This document shows positions 45,601-54,459 of a DNA stretch of 64,000 nucleotides, piece after piece. Origin of the DNA: Elgaria multicarinata webbii. Taxonomy: Eukaryota; Chordata; Lepidosauria; Squamata; Anguidae. The position numbers and the translations under genes were made by a program. The DNA lies in the NCBI RefSeq assembly GCF_023053635.1, contig NC_086172.1, forward strand, positions 120,627,681-120,691,680. Direction: 5' to 3'. Positions within the stretch are counted from its first letter, which is position 1. Every line of letters starts with the position of its first letter. The notes beneath the pieces are model-generated. The model saw nothing but the letters and a program-made list of their open reading frames with translations. It was not told the origin of the DNA and searched no databases.

Positions 45601-46008
45601 GTTTCATTTAAAGTTTATTGATAGCTTTGCAGCCCAATCCTACAAATGTCCATTCAAAAGTAAGTCCTACTGAGTTCAGGATGGCTTACTCTCTAGTAAG
45701 TGTGCACCAGTCCATAATACTACATCAAAATAGCTTAACACTGATTTTATGTTACATTCTTTACATAGTGACAGATTTCATTCTAAGTAAGGAACGCATT
45801 TTGAATATCAAGGTAACATCTTCAAACACTTTACCTGCGATCCCAGCAGGTTTGGAGAGGGTGCAGTGGTCTGCTGCTGCTGTAGCTGTAGTGGCTGTGG
45901 CGTTTGTATTTTATTTTCTGACTGTGCCAATGGTTGTATTTGAAACTTACTATCTGGCTGTTCCTGCTTTACCATCAAATTCTTCCGCAGCTGTTCAACC
46001 ACTCTTTT
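19155..46008 (-). CDS. PHF21A: PHF21A (BHC80), PHD finger protein 21A (N-terminal exons outside window)
   Basis: PHF21A is the nuclear subunit of the LSD1-CoREST (BHC) complex that binds unmethylated H3K4 through its PHD finger and helps LSD1 repress genes. Coding exons, in transcript order, are 46008-45835, 39789-39535, 38319-38233, 36796-36497, 34507-34409, 32483-32432, 31373-31294, 30604-30544, 27213-27050, 23354-23199, 21340-21265, 20968-20865 and 19409-19155. An alternative 23-nt microexon lies at 27286-27264. Phases match at every junction and give 620 residues plus stop. Remembered human PHF21A is about 680 residues; roughly the first 50, starting MELQTLQEAL, are missing and must lie beyond 64000. 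Domains in order are a Q/P/T-rich region, a basic patch KRQERKRR, the AT-hook RKRGRPPK, a C4HC3 PHD finger and a coiled coil. No disruption is seen. Confidence 0.97.
19921..19962. repeat. (AC)21 microsatellite
   Basis: An uninterrupted AC array of 21 units in the last PHF21A intron; it reads as UG in the transcript. Confidence 0.98.
20281..20372. repeat. Compound (GT)17(GA)29 microsatellite
   Basis: GT units run 20281-20314 and pass directly into GA units at 20315-20372, with no interruption. Confidence 0.98.
20728..20773. repeat. (GT)23 microsatellite
   Basis: An uninterrupted GT array about 90 bases from the coiled-coil exon; it reads as AC in the PHF21A transcript. Confidence 0.98.
20865..20968 (-). 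CDS. PHF21A: PHF21A coiled-coil exon
   Basis: The exon is 104 nt: [20 protein letters not shown], then [15 protein letters not shown]. The regular leucine and charged spacing indicates a coiled coil. The acceptor is tttccacag and the donor gtaagt, phase 0 out. Confidence 0.95.
21265..21340 (-). CDS. PHF21A: PHF21A exon after PHD finger
   Basis: The exon is 76 nt: [20 protein letters not shown], then IAYKT plus one base. The acceptor is ctttcag and the donor gtagga. Phase is 0 in and 1 out. Confidence 0.95.
21341..23198 (-). other. PHF21A intron, nothing recognised
   Basis: No transposon or RNA gene was recognised. It holds a 230-codon open frame on the plus strand (22396-23088) with no family resemblance, judged accidental. 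Confidence 0.65.
23199..23354 (-). CDS. PHF21A: PHF21A PHD finger exon
   Basis: The exon has 52 codons in phase 0: [15 protein letters not shown], then [20 protein letters not shown] and [11 protein letters not shown]. The zinc ligands show the C4HC3 pattern C-x2-C-x8-C-x2-C-x4-H-x2-C-x14-C-x2-C. This finger reads H3 with unmodified K4. The acceptor is tttatag and the donor gtattg. Confidence 0.97.
23355..27049 (-). other. PHF21A intron before the PHD exon
   Basis: The intron is AT-rich. The only repeat I recognise is a MIR-like scrap at 26600-26760. No further exon was seen. Confidence 0.65.
26600..26760 (-). repeat. MIR-like SINE fragment, antisense
   Basis: The blocks aagatgagcaaacgaaggcacaaag, aatgagatttgaccaag and ccaattccagccc follow the antisense MIR order. 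It is strongly diverged. Confidence 0.45.
27050..27213 (-). CDS. PHF21A: PHF21A AT-hook exon
   Basis: The exon is 164 nt. With the carried G it begins [20 protein letters not shown], completing RKRGRPPK, an AT-hook that binds the minor groove of AT-rich DNA. It continues [20 protein letters not shown] and ends PSPSSAD. Phase is 1 in and 0 out, the same as the microexon. The acceptor is gttaatgtgtag and the donor gtaagt. Confidence 0.95.
27264..27286 (-). CDS. PHF21A: PHF21A 23-nt alternative microexon (ANEEHWPK)
   Basis: On the minus strand, catgctag precedes 23 bases that are followed by gtatgtaag, a near-perfect donor. With the carried G it encodes ANEEHWPK and exits in phase 0, so it joins cleanly to the PHD exon (GDIHEDFC). 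It cannot be spliced to the AT-hook exon without losing frame. A TGC lies a few bases upstream of the acceptor, the kind of motif used by SRRM4. I recall a mammalian neuronal PHF21A form that loses its AT-hook through such a swap. Usage here is inferred. Confidence 0.85.
27287..30543 (-). other. PHF21A intron upstream of the microexon
   Basis: The intron contains one clear MITE (28438-28605). The rest is AT-rich with nothing recognised. Confidence 0.65.
28438..28605. repeat. TIR DNA element with TA target duplication
   Basis: The left end reads ccctatttcttcgattctaa; the reverse complement of the right end reads ctgtatttcttcgattgtaa. TA dinucleotides flank both ends. The inner sequence has another partly self-complementary block (gtgtcttagaatcg). 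It is 168 bases and non-coding. The superfamily is not assigned. Confidence 0.8.
30544..30604 (-). CDS. PHF21A: PHF21A exon that feeds the AT-hook/microexon choice
   Basis: The exon is 61 nt: [20 protein letters not shown] plus a final G (phase 1 out). That G is completed either by the AT-hook exon (GGT, Gly) or by the microexon (GCC, Ala). The acceptor is ctgtaaag and the donor gtacat. Confidence 0.95.
30875..30998. repeat. Inverted-repeat MITE, second copy
   Basis: It reads ccttcctcaaccc, then gtgtccagatattttgg and actacaactcccaacattcc, with right arm aacacatctggatggcacca. It is the same family as 13727-13860 and lies between two PHF21A exons. Confidence 0.75.
31294..31373 (-). CDS. PHF21A: PHF21A exon with basic patch
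   Basis: The exon is 80 nt: with the carried base it reads [20 protein letters not shown], then [15 protein letters not shown] is a likely nuclear localisation or DNA-binding patch. Phase is 1 in and 0 out; the donor is gtatca. Confidence 0.95.
32432..32483 (-). CDS. PHF21A: PHF21A short exon
   Basis: The exon is 52 nt: [17 protein letters not shown] plus one base (phase 0 in, phase 1 out). The acceptor is ctgatacag and the donor gtaaga. The sequence matches the remembered human block. Confidence 0.95.
32868..33158. repeat. TIR element with agtatccaatgctg ends, copy 1
   Basis: The left end gacagtatccaatgctggcc and the right end gggcagcattggatactgcc are inverted repeats. The middle has a second inverted pair (ggagctcccttct / gagctccgctgacc). 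A diverged second copy lies at 53107-53345. Confidence 0.7.
34120..34263 (+). repeat. L2-like LINE 3' end with AATA tail
   Basis: It contains gctcagagaacattggttat and tgggtggattaaaactataatg, followed by (aata)n. The same end is seen in better condition at 44260-44330, joined to L2-like coding sequence. Confidence 0.65.
34409..34507 (-). CDS. PHF21A: PHF21A exon
   Basis: The exon has 33 codons in phase 0: [20 protein letters not shown], then [13 protein letters not shown]. The acceptor is ctctttcag and the donor gtacta. The second half is identical to the remembered human block; the first half is diverged. Confidence 0.95.
34508..36496 (-). other. PHF21A intron, one possible MITE scrap
   Basis: Near 35335-35460 there are inverted blocks (caaaccatggttaatt, aaactgcggttagttg) like the other ttcgcac-type elements, but without clear ends. 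Nothing else was recognised. Confidence 0.5.
36497..36796 (-). CDS. PHF21A: PHF21A exon
   Basis: The exon has exactly 100 codons in phase 0: [20 protein letters not shown], then [40 protein letters not shown] and ending NVEKQ. The donor is gtacag. The acceptor tgtgtag is preceded by a (TC)22 microsatellite that replaces an ordinary polypyrimidine tract. Confidence 0.95.
36804..36848. repeat. (GA)22 microsatellite serving as polypyrimidine tract
   Basis: It reads as (TC)22 on the minus strand and ends six bases before the acceptor AG of the exon at 36796-36497. Confidence 0.95.
38163..38202. repeat. (CA)n microsatellite near a PHF21A 5' splice site
   Basis: About 20 CA units with a short CG interruption; it reads as UG repeats in the transcript. 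Confidence 0.95.
38233..38319 (-). CDS. PHF21A: PHF21A exon with tandem (NAGNAG) acceptor
   Basis: The exon reads [20 protein letters not shown], then TPRPNFLPQ, 29 codons in phase 0. The acceptor is TAGCAG: the distal AG starts the exon at 38319, the proximal one at 38322 and adds a glutamine. Human protein as I recall reads LQVQ here, so the glutamine-adding site is probably used too. The donor is gtgagt. Confidence 0.94.
39535..39789 (-). CDS. PHF21A: PHF21A exon
   Basis: The exon has 85 codons in phase 0. It starts [20 protein letters not shown], includes [20 protein letters not shown] and ends [12 protein letters not shown]. The acceptor is ctcttag and the donor gtaagc. It closely matches remembered human PHF21A. 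Confidence 0.96.
40170..40640 (+). repeat. L2-type LINE relic
   Basis: ttcaatccagacaagatgga with gattatgttgctgggg reads [12 protein letters not shown], the L2 reverse transcriptase block (typically LNPDKTEVL). The end has a LINE-like tail (gatatacatgttttaaaatc, then aataaagta). Much of the body is degraded. Confidence 0.6.
41605..41805 (-). repeat. tRNA-derived SINE, antisense
   Basis: It follows the squamate SINE layout in antisense: cttatgacactgccttacac, a cagtattgttacctggcagtgg core, ctggagatgcctggaatggc, and a tRNA-like end gtgctcttcccctgagctatgg. The last part reads in sense as a degenerate A box (atagctcaggggaagag). The B box is mutated. Confidence 0.65.
42644..42687. repeat. (AC)22 microsatellite
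   Basis: An uninterrupted AC array in a PHF21A intron. Confidence 0.97.
43080..43735 (-). repeat. CR1-type LINE, antisense, with a repeated 3' segment
   Basis: The 3' end block (caaaagttctgtgtaaccca, gcccataggaagtgcata) is followed by two similar stretches. They are ggccatcattacagcc...cacagtttaagtatgcactg and ggtggctatcaccaca...tagtttatacacggtg. Then come CR1 body blocks (taagctaaagagccccaaat). This suggests two CR1 copies or a duplication. Confidence 0.7.
43740..44335 (+). repeat. L2-type LINE 3' end with C-terminal coding remains
   Basis: An open stretch at 43819-44106 reads [20 protein letters not shown], then [20 protein letters not shown] and [14 protein letters not shown]. This is the C-terminus seen in L2-clade LINEs. 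It ends tattgggcggtataaaaatg followed by (aat)n. It is one of the younger-looking repeats here, because this segment is uninterrupted. Confidence 0.8.
44940..45425. repeat. GC-rich block with a perfect hairpin and CR1 tail
   Basis: The block stands out as GC-rich inside an AT-rich intron. It holds the palindrome ctttgccctggggtggctt / aagccaccccagggcaaag (about 45000-45039) with a two-base loop. It ends with a CR1-like tail, atgctggactacatagacct (45378-45424). The family was not recognised, but a mobile origin is likely. Confidence 0.45.
45629..45711. repeat. Short squamate-type interspersed element
   Basis: gcagcccaatcctacaaatg, aaaagtaagtcctactgagt, then ggcttactctctagtaagtg and tgcacca. 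I know this as a short self-complementary repeat in squamates (paired aagtaagtcc / ggcttact parts). The end nearest the exon lies about 125 bases from it. Confidence 0.6.
45835..46008 (-). CDS. PHF21A: PHF21A exon, start of Q-rich region
   Basis: The exon has 58 codons in phase 0: [20 protein letters not shown], then [12 protein letters not shown] and a glutamine-rich run [19 protein letters not shown]. The acceptor reads tttgctag and the donor gtaaag. It is the first coding exon I can find; the two expected upstream ones are not seen before 64000. Confidence 0.95.
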
Positions 46009-49000
46009 CTAGCAAAGAAACACACACAAAAATTATTTTAAGTTGCAACACGTAAAGGTTCAATTAAAGAAAAACCAGCTCACTGTTTGGATTTTAATAG
46101 ATTAACCAAGGGTTGGCCAAGCTACCTCTGTCAGCACTGACTCTTATGTCTGATATAGCAGTATTTTATCATAATGGGAGTGAAACTGACAGGACACATG
46201 GCAGAATGGACATGTGCTTCAAACAAGATGCCAAACATGTAGAACAATTCCCAATGCCATCAGAGCTACATACATCATCAAGGTCTCTCAAACCAGCAAT
46301 GGCTTTAATTCAGATCTGCTGCTTAATAAGCTGCTTAACATATATTCAGAATTGTCAAAGGATCCTAAGAGTAAGATCAAGAAGGACTGCATCATGTTTG
46401 AAATTAAGGAAATAACTGCAAAAATTAGGGTGGCCTATTTGGCTATAGTGCTCCAAACTACTTTGCCCCTGTCTAAAGCAGTTTAGCATCTTTAAAGTGA
46501 ATAAGCAAATATAAGCTACCTTAAAAGCTTTAAAATTCTAACACTGCACACATCACATTAGAAAACTAAGTCCATTTTTGCAAATGCCTAATAATATAAC
46601 ACTCCAATCAGAAATTAAGAGTCATTTAAATGATGATCACCTCATGGACTTTTGGTCCTTCACAGTTCAGCCTAGGATTTGGGGTAGACATCCACAGTTC
46701 AAACCTTCCACTAGAAGGTTTGATCCCAACCTCTAAGGCAGCCCAGTTTAGTGTTTCACCATTAAGGCAGTCCAATTTAGTGTTTGACTAACCAGCAATA
46801 ATGCTGGACTGTGATATCATCTAAATCCTAGGTATTGTAGCTCTGTCCTTTGCTCCTAGCAGAACCTGTTTGAGGCCCTTTGGATGTTCTCTCCTGCTAC
46901 TCCTTCAAAGATCAGTTATTAAAGCTGCTCAGTCAAGGTCCTCTCAGTCCATCCTTCTATCATGTCCTTCTCACCCACAAACTACAGTGGTGTACATTCC
47001 AGTCTTCTGTCAACTGTTCTAGAACTCTATAGTTTCTGACCTTTCTAGGCACTTGGTCTTCCAAAAAGACTGCTTGTTTCAGAAGGCCATTAAGTTACTA
47101 GCTTACTTTACCAGCCCACCTGTCTACAAATGCCTCCTATGTTGGTCATTTGTAGCACAGCAGTGGCTTGAATTTACAGAAGTGTGTCTATTCCATTTTA
47201 CAAACGTTTCTTTGCCTGGTTACCTGAAGATGAGTCTTGTCAAGCAACTAGGTAAGTGCCAATTTAAAAAGTCTTTATTTCTATTTTATAGAACCATGCA
47301 CTAGTTAAATGTATTTGTCTAGTTTATCTGAAAACCTATACATGAAAATTAAAATATAAAGTGCTGACAGAAAGCAAAGAAATCTGTTACATATTTTAGT
47401 TCATTTATGCATTCAACCACTGATCAGTCATTTATGGTTGCTTTCTGAAACATCAACTGTGTTATCAAGCTATTTAAAATTCTATGTCAGCAAGCAGAGA
47501 CAGGAACAGAAGGAACACTTCCAGAAAGCAGAGAAATGTAGAGGAAATAATAGAACAGAAACCAGTTACACCTGCCAAACAATAACTCCACCTATTAACA
47601 GCACAGGAGACTATATTACTGTACCCGACGGAATCAGGCATGGTGTTTATGTTTTCTATAGCTGTAACTTCTGAAGTTCAGGGATAAGGGTGATTTTCTA
47701 CCAGTTCCTTAGTTCAAGGAAGCCAGCAACAAAGAGTTACAATTCATTTGCTCCATGTCCTTTACCACAAAACGGAACAGCAGGGAAAGAAGAAAGAAGG
47801 GAAGGCTAAGCTTGAGTACTTCTAAGCCAGGCTGCAATAAAAAGCAAAAGCCAATCATAACAGGAATTAGAGAGTAGGAGTTAAGTGAGTCACAATCACA
47901 TTCACAATGCTTCCTCTCCCAGGCCCTGAAACAAAGCCCAGAAAAGCTCTGGAGAGAAACAGAAATGAAACACCTGAAAACTTTCATTAATTACAGAACT
48001 ATTAAACGGTTGCCTACTAACACACAGAGCAGACAATACAAGAGAGAAAAGTTGTTTCTTTGCACATCTATGCTGGGCTTTTGTAAAGGATGAAAAGCTG
48101 CTTGGCAGGAATGCTTCCTGTTGTCCCCAATTTATTCAAAGACTACTCAACTTAAAGGTACTACCCACATTTTTATGGTTTAGAGTTGCAAAACTAAACA
48201 CTTCTAAGAGGAGGGAGAAAACTGCCCATGGCAAGCTTAACAGCAGGGCTCTGGAATTCAGGGGAAGAGAGAGAAGGCAGTTTTGATGCTGTGTTTCCCT
48301 AAAAAAAGTCTTCGACATACTAACTTCCACAATCATGTAATACATATCCATGTGCAACCTGACTCACTTCTTGAGGAGTCTGCTCTGTACTTAGAGGTTA
48401 CCTCCTGTTTCCTGATTGTGCCATAGTTGCAATCTGTATGGTGTTGTTTAGAGATGGCCTTATATTATGTATGACTGAGAATTTATGAGCACATGCAATA
48501 GCTGTACACCTGAGATTAACAGAGCATCTTCGGTAAGCTCCACTCTTTGATCCACTGGGCTGTACACCAAGCTGTTGTGCTGTGTAAGCGGGGGTGGCTT
48601 TCCAGGATCATTGAACTGGCAGCACTCCAAATATATGTAGGCATCAGTTGCCGTTGCTTTGATCTATGACCAACATGACATCAGATCATGGCACCACCTC
48701 CAAATGCCATTGTGCCATCAGAGCAACTAAGCCAATAGCATCATTGATATGTGTGGTCAAAACACATCAACCGTGACATCAGATCAGGCTAGGGGGAGGA
48801 GTGCTAACAGGGACAAGCAGGGCAATTAAACAACTTGTTAAAACTCACCTATTATAAGCTTCTGAGAGTTGAGTGATTTAGACATATCACAAGTATAAAC
48901 TCATTTTTTCCATCAGTACTTTGTATTATCTATTTTTTCTAATTTTAAAATTTCCTTCGGCCTAGGTTACTTGCTTCTCTTCACTGTCAGAACTACCTTC

Positions 49001-49220
49001 AATCAAAATAGCAGTACATTTTGTTCAAGAACAGTCTTGAGAATTAAGCTCCCAGGATAGTATCTGCTTTTTTGTGTGTGTGCTTACGAACACAATTTGT
49101 GCTACTGGATGTACAGACACTGCAAGATCAAATCAACAGCTCCTAGTCTATCTACGCACATCTCCCTGCTGAATTTAGTTATCTAAAGGCTTTGTAATTC
49201 TTTCAAAATGTTTCTTTATG

Positions 49221-49277
49221 CCAGTCTTCCCCAAGCTGGTGTCCTCCAGTTGTTTTACACTTCAATTCCCATCACTC

Positions 49278-49311
<34 letters not shown>

Positions 49312-49532
49312 TTGTTACCCGCCTCTCCCTCTGGATCAAGGTGGGGTACAACACAAATAAAAACACCATCAAATATATACAATTAATTAAAACGTTTAAA
49401 ACCAGTGCATCATTAAAAACAGCACACCATTAAAAAAGGCATCTTAAATTCAACTGGGTAGGCCTGCCGGAAGAGATCAGTCAATAAATAATAATGGCCA
49501 AGAATGCTGGGAGTTGTAGTCCAAAATTGGCA
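49221..49532. repeat. Inverted-repeat MITE split by a LINE tail
   Basis: The left arm (ccagtcttccccaagctggt, then tcctccagttgttttacac) ends at 49277. The right arm (atggccaagaatgctgggag, ttgtagtcc) resumes near 49494. The family is the same as 13727-13860. An L2-like tail, 49278-49493, sits between them. Confidence 0.75.
49278..49493 (-). repeat. L2-like LINE 3' end, antisense, with (TAA)11
   Basis: It starts with (taa)11 at 49278-49310, then tttgttacccgcctctccct and caaggtggggtacaacacaa. It is the reverse complement of a LINE 3' end with a TTA-rich tail. Confidence 0.7.
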
Positions 49533-49796
49533 TCATTAATTCCGTTTATTTGAAAAAATAAATTCATATTAATATTCTTTGCTCAATGTATTCTACCATG
49601 ACTAGCCATAGTTCATACAGCCAACTTCAAAAATGTAAGTATAGACATACTATGCAATTTTTAGGCTCTTTATTGCCTTGACAACCTCTTGATTATTAGG
49701 CCTCAAGACATATTTACAAAAAAGGTTCACAGAGCCCTTGACATATAATTGCAGTATTTTTTTCTCAAAGCAGACATAAATAATATTTGTATTTGG

Positions 49797-50072
49797 AGGA
49801 TATGACTATAATTGGATGGCTTTGAAAGGGGATTAAACAAATTCATGGACGATAAGGCTGTCAATGGCTACTAGTCATGATGGTTATGTATTACCTTCAG
49901 TACTGGAAACAGTATGCCTCTGACTGGATTACTCGAGTGAGAGGGTCCTATCATACTCATGTCCTGCTTGTGGGCTTTCCTATAAGAATCAGGTCTGCCG
50001 TGGTGGGAACGAAATCCTAGACTAGATAGGCCTTCAGTCTGATCCAACAGGGCTCTTCCTGTGTTCTTAGTA
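49797..50072 (+). repeat. CR1-type LINE 3' end
   Basis: ggctttgaaaggggattaaa and caaattcatgg, then ggctactagtcatgatggtt, agtatgcctctga, and tagactagataggccttcag ending with tccaacagggctcttcctgt. It is a 5'-truncated sense copy like 9408-9600. Confidence 0.8.
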
Positions 50073-50609
50073 TTTGTATTGCATGAACAATTCAAGCTGG
50101 ATTGCATTAAGGGACACTAATGTCTTTAGATTCGGTTCCCTTTGGAGCCAAGAAAGACAGTTTCCCACGCTGCATGCATCAAATTATATGGACCACCAAT
50201 ATTCACCAGCACGACAACTGATTAATTTTATTTATTTTTAAGTGAAACAAGTTTTCAGCCAGATACATACAATTCTTTTAAATGTTGCAAGTTTTCAGCC
50301 AGAAAGTGAATGCTCCCTGAACTGAGCCTTTAAAACAACATTCCACTCTTCGAAATACAAGTATAAAAGTAATATACAAAATTAAAGTGATTAAGGAATT
50401 TAATAAATGTTGCTTATGTTTTATTTCTTAAATGTTTAAATGAAAATGTATCAAAAAGTAAAGCTGAATATTGAGGGAGAGAAGCCATGGGCAGCATATA
50501 ACTGCAAGCAAGCCATAGAATCCTGTGTAACTGATATTATCTTTGTCTTAAATGAACAGAGCAAACTCACATGCGCCATTATACATGTGCACTGTGCTGC
50601 TTCTCTATG

Positions 50610-50990
50610 ACCATGTTCAGATCTAATGGCAGTGGCTTTTGGAATTGCAGGCATACACGCCATATGCGAGCTGCTTTTTGGTTTCCAACAACAACCTCCA
50701 AAAGCGGCATGCATAGGTTGTTGCAATGACATCCGAATCTGGGCACCTGGGCTTGTTCATGGCATAAACCATCCCAAGTTAAATCACAGCTTGGTTCTTG
50801 GGCTAACTTGGGTTGTTTAACCCACAAACAACCTCAAGTGCCTAAAGTTTGGATGTCATTGAAATAACCTTCAAATGCTGCGTTGCTGGAAACCGGAAGC
50901 AGCTCACACATCCCCACAATTCATGAGTTAATTTACAAACAAATTGCTGCTGAACAGTGCTGTTACACATGAACAGGGCCTATATCTATG
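50610..50990. repeat. Candidate inverted-repeat DNA element
   Basis: It runs from catgttcagatctaatggc to cacatgaacagggcc, with inner complementary blocks (acttgggttgtttaacccac; ggttgttgcaatgacatccg against gtttggatgtcattgaa). The ends are only partly matched, so the borders are uncertain. Confidence 0.45.
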
Positions 50991-51104
50991 ATCCTAAGGC
51001 CTCAGGCAGGATGTTACTTTTTCAACCCACTGTGAAAGGGAACAAGTATTGGATTTATACATATTCTTGCACTCTGTCCAGCACTTGACCTGGCCAAATA
51101 CCAG

Positions 51105-51235
51105 GGGCCGATCTACACCAAGCAAGATATAACACTTTTAAAACAGCATGAAAACGGTATATGTAATGTGTCCTGGGCCTGAACAGTTGTCATAACCCTT
51201 ATAAACCGTTATAAGCAGTAGTGTAGATCCTGCCA
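51105..51235. repeat. Short TIR element
   Basis: Left ggccgatctacacc and right gtgtagatcctgcc are inverted repeats, with inner aaaacggtatatg / cataacccttataaaccgtt blocks. It is 131 bases and non-coding. Confidence 0.6.
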
Positions 51236-51759
51236 TAGTTTATCCCAGATACCTATTCCTCCACTTCCATTTGTGAAAGGACAGCAGGATCAGGAGATCC
51301 TTGCCAAGCAAACTACTCCTGAAATTCTTGTTTCTACTAGTAAACAGATAGATAGCACAGATGGAAATCGCTGCTATATGCTCACACAGCGATAATGTTC
51401 ACAGCAGAGAGGAAGGGTAACACGGACTCTACAAGTGCCCACCCAGTGGTGAAAAAATTGTAGACAACCCCTCCAATCAATGTTCCCGAACTAGTACTCC
51501 ATCTTCAAAAATTCAATGGAAGCTCTGCTTTGTGTATGTATACAATTAATCTAGTAAACCAACGGGCACATTTGTTTGGCACCAGCACTGTTTAAAATTG
51601 GCACAGTGACCTGACAACTTATATTCCCCCTCTCCAGCCTTGCTTATGCTCATTAATATAAAGTAATAAAATAGTTAACCGCTATAGGAAAATAACATCT
51701 AACCTAGGAATTTCTAATTCTTAGAATTAATATATTACATTCAAGAAGGTCAGTAAAAG

Positions 51760-51890
51760 TTTGGTTTGTTTGTTTAAAGCATTTTTACCCTGCTCTTCAG
51801 TTGAAAGGGCTCTCAAAGGGGCTTACAAAGATTAATAATAAGACTCCCTGCCCTCAGGCTTACAATCTAAAAGACACATTAGAAGACTGG
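51760..51890 (-). repeat. LINE 3' end fragment, antisense
   Basis: catttttaccctgctcttca, then gggcttacaaagattaataa and ccctcaggcttacaatctaa. This follows the antisense L2-like tail layout seen at 49278-49493. Confidence 0.5.
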
Positions 51891-53106
51891 TGAGGAAAGA
51901 TGGGGGTGGGGAAACAAACTGGGGCACCAGCATTTAACATTACACATTTCTTATGATGACCAGCTTTAACGGGAAATTGCCAAGGCAGATGAGCAGCCTG
52001 ATACAGCTAGTTTCTCAACGGAGCTGAGGGAGAGCTCCTGCAGCCCCATCTCTTCCTCAGCGCGATGGCATGCTGCTGGCACAACCCCAACTGACCAGCT
52101 TCCTATCCCTGACAGTAGACCCTTCTGTCATTTTAATTAAGACAGTGGTTCTCTCAACATAACTCAGTCATTCACAAGGTTCTTGGTCTTATATTCAGAA
52201 TAAAGTATGGAGTGTAAAATTCTAAAATGGCAATCTAAAACTGAATTACTGTGCGAGTTCAACAAAGTTTTAAACCTTTTAGTTAGTAATAAACTGCCAC
52301 CATAAGGATCTCCAAATTCACATGTAATCTGATGAATACAGCCTTAATTAATCCCATACGACGAACTACTTTGTGTTTGGGCGATAGATGTACTCTATCT
52401 AGGGAGAATGGCAAAGGAGAGATTGTTGTGGGGGAGCAAAATACAAAACCATTTTTTTGGGTTGAAATATTTTATTTTGTACTGTTTATACTAAGAAAAA
52501 CTATATAAGGCAAGTCCCACAAACTGTCAGAACATTTCCTTTTGCTGCTGTACACTTCAGCCTTTCACCTATATTTTTGCATACAGGAAAATTAAGCCTT
52601 AGTCATAACCAAGCTACATACCCAGACTGTAAAATGTATAATCAATAGAGTTCTTGTTTTAGAAACATCACCACTGCTAATAATGACTAGGAGCTCTCTA
52701 AGATACACAAGCAAAATTCTAGTCTTATTTTCAACTTCAGCACTTTTCAGCTTGCCTATAATTTATAGTACTTGGACATAGATTAAAAGTAATTTGCCAG
52801 ATGGGCAAATTGACATACACCGAAAACACATTTCTATGTAATGGGTTAAATCCAATGTTGTGCTACTGCGGTGGGATTTGCTCTCCTTCTCTTTTCTTCC
52901 CACTGCAGCCCTTTGATATAGAAATGTAAGAAATAAATAAATAGTAATTAAGCGAAAAAGTAATATGTAAAAATTACATTACAGTATGAGTTAATAATAC
53001 GGATGCCTTACCATCAAAGCAGCGGGCTTACGCTATGTTGTCTAAAGTTTAAAATACCCATTTTCTTTATACTCCTTTATTCTTTATGCCTTTCCTGTCC
53101 ACTATG

Positions 53107-53345
53107 AGCAGTATCCAATATTGCCACGGCATCCTTGCTGTTTCTGTTACCCTAGTGAGATCCACCACTTTCGCAGCAGGAACTAATGCTTCTGACAGCA
53201 ATCCTGTAAAGAAGTGGAAACACTCATTTCTGGAGCAGGATGGGTCAACAGAGGTCCCTTCTGCAAGCTCTGCTGATCCCGTCAGTTTGCTGCAGGAACT
53301 GCTAGCTTCCCATTGTGGGTGAACGGGCAGCATTGGATAGTACCC
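53107..53345. repeat. TIR element with agtatccaatgctg ends, copy 2
   Basis: The left end gagcagtatccaatattgcc and the right end gggcagcattggatagtacc are inverted. The inner block ctggagcaggatgggtcaac followed by ctgcaagctctgctgatccc parallels copy 1 at 32868-33158. Confidence 0.65.
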
Positions 53346-54459
53346 TATGTAAAACCAAAACTACCCTTGGGGAATATTTTCCTCTCACCTCCAAAGCACT
53401 GCTGTAACTGCCTCAACTTTTCCTGGCCACAGAAAAAGTCCATCAGATTTTGGAGATATCTTTTTCTCCCTGGCAAGGGTAGAGTAACAGTGGGAGAAGA
53501 AGTCCTTGGGAAAGCCAGGTAGACCCATGGTGTTTCACCACATCATACAAGTAGGAGCTATCTGGCTTTTCTTTTTCCTGGGCATCAAAGCCTAGTCTCT
53601 GCTTTGAAGAACTTATAATTTGAAGTCTGATCAAATTATTAGGTCAGGAGAGACGAGAGATGGATAGGAAAGGGAAAGGGTAACAAAAGATGAATGCAAG
53701 CAAATCCTATTTTAAAGCACTGCAGTTGAAGATGAAGTACTTCAGAAGCAAAGGAAATGTAAAAACAAAAAGGTTTACGCAGGATTGAATGATAGTTATC
53801 GAAAATACCAATGATGTATTTCCAAAGCAAGAAGGTTTTATTTTTTAGAGTGGACAAGAGAATTGCTGTTAAAACGATGAACTATTCCATAAATCTACCC
53901 TACAAATTAGTGTAATTTCTCACTACAGAACAGCAGCAAAAATGTAAAGTCTTGGGTTCCAATATATCCTGATATAGATCCCCATGGATTTACCAGATTA
54001 TTGTCGTGAGTGTCCCTTCCATGAACTGTCCAACAGATATAGTATTACAAATTGCCTTATATTTTGGACAGAGTCACAATTTCCACAAGAAATTACTCCA
54101 AATTTGGGCCATTATCCTAGCCCATAAACTCTACATTATTTTAATGTCAACAAGAACTTGATTTAAGGTTTGACTTTTTAATATTATACAACAACGTAGA
54201 AGGCAGTAATACTTATTGCTATGAAATGTTTAGAATAGATTTACAGAACAAATTGCTTGGCAATTAGTTAAATCTGATTTTGAAAAGGCTCAAACCTGTA
54301 CACCAAGGCTCCTTCTGACTTGCATGCTAATTATTTGAAACTCCACCTCACTTATTCTACCTGAGAGAGCACTTCCAGCAAGGAGGAGGGAAACTTAAAG
54401 CCAATGCACAAGTATACCCTGTATATGGACATGAACAGGGTATATGGATACCCTGTTCC

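Larger units (their letters stand above)
39790..45834 (-). other. PHF21A intron rich in LINE and SINE fragments
   Basis: The intron contains an L2-like relic (40170-40640), a tRNA-derived SINE (41605-41805), a CA array (42644-42687), CR1 antisense pieces (43080-43735), an L2-like 3' end (43740-44335), a GC-rich palindromic block (44940-45425) and a short element at 45629-45711. No additional exon was seen. Confidence 0.7.
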
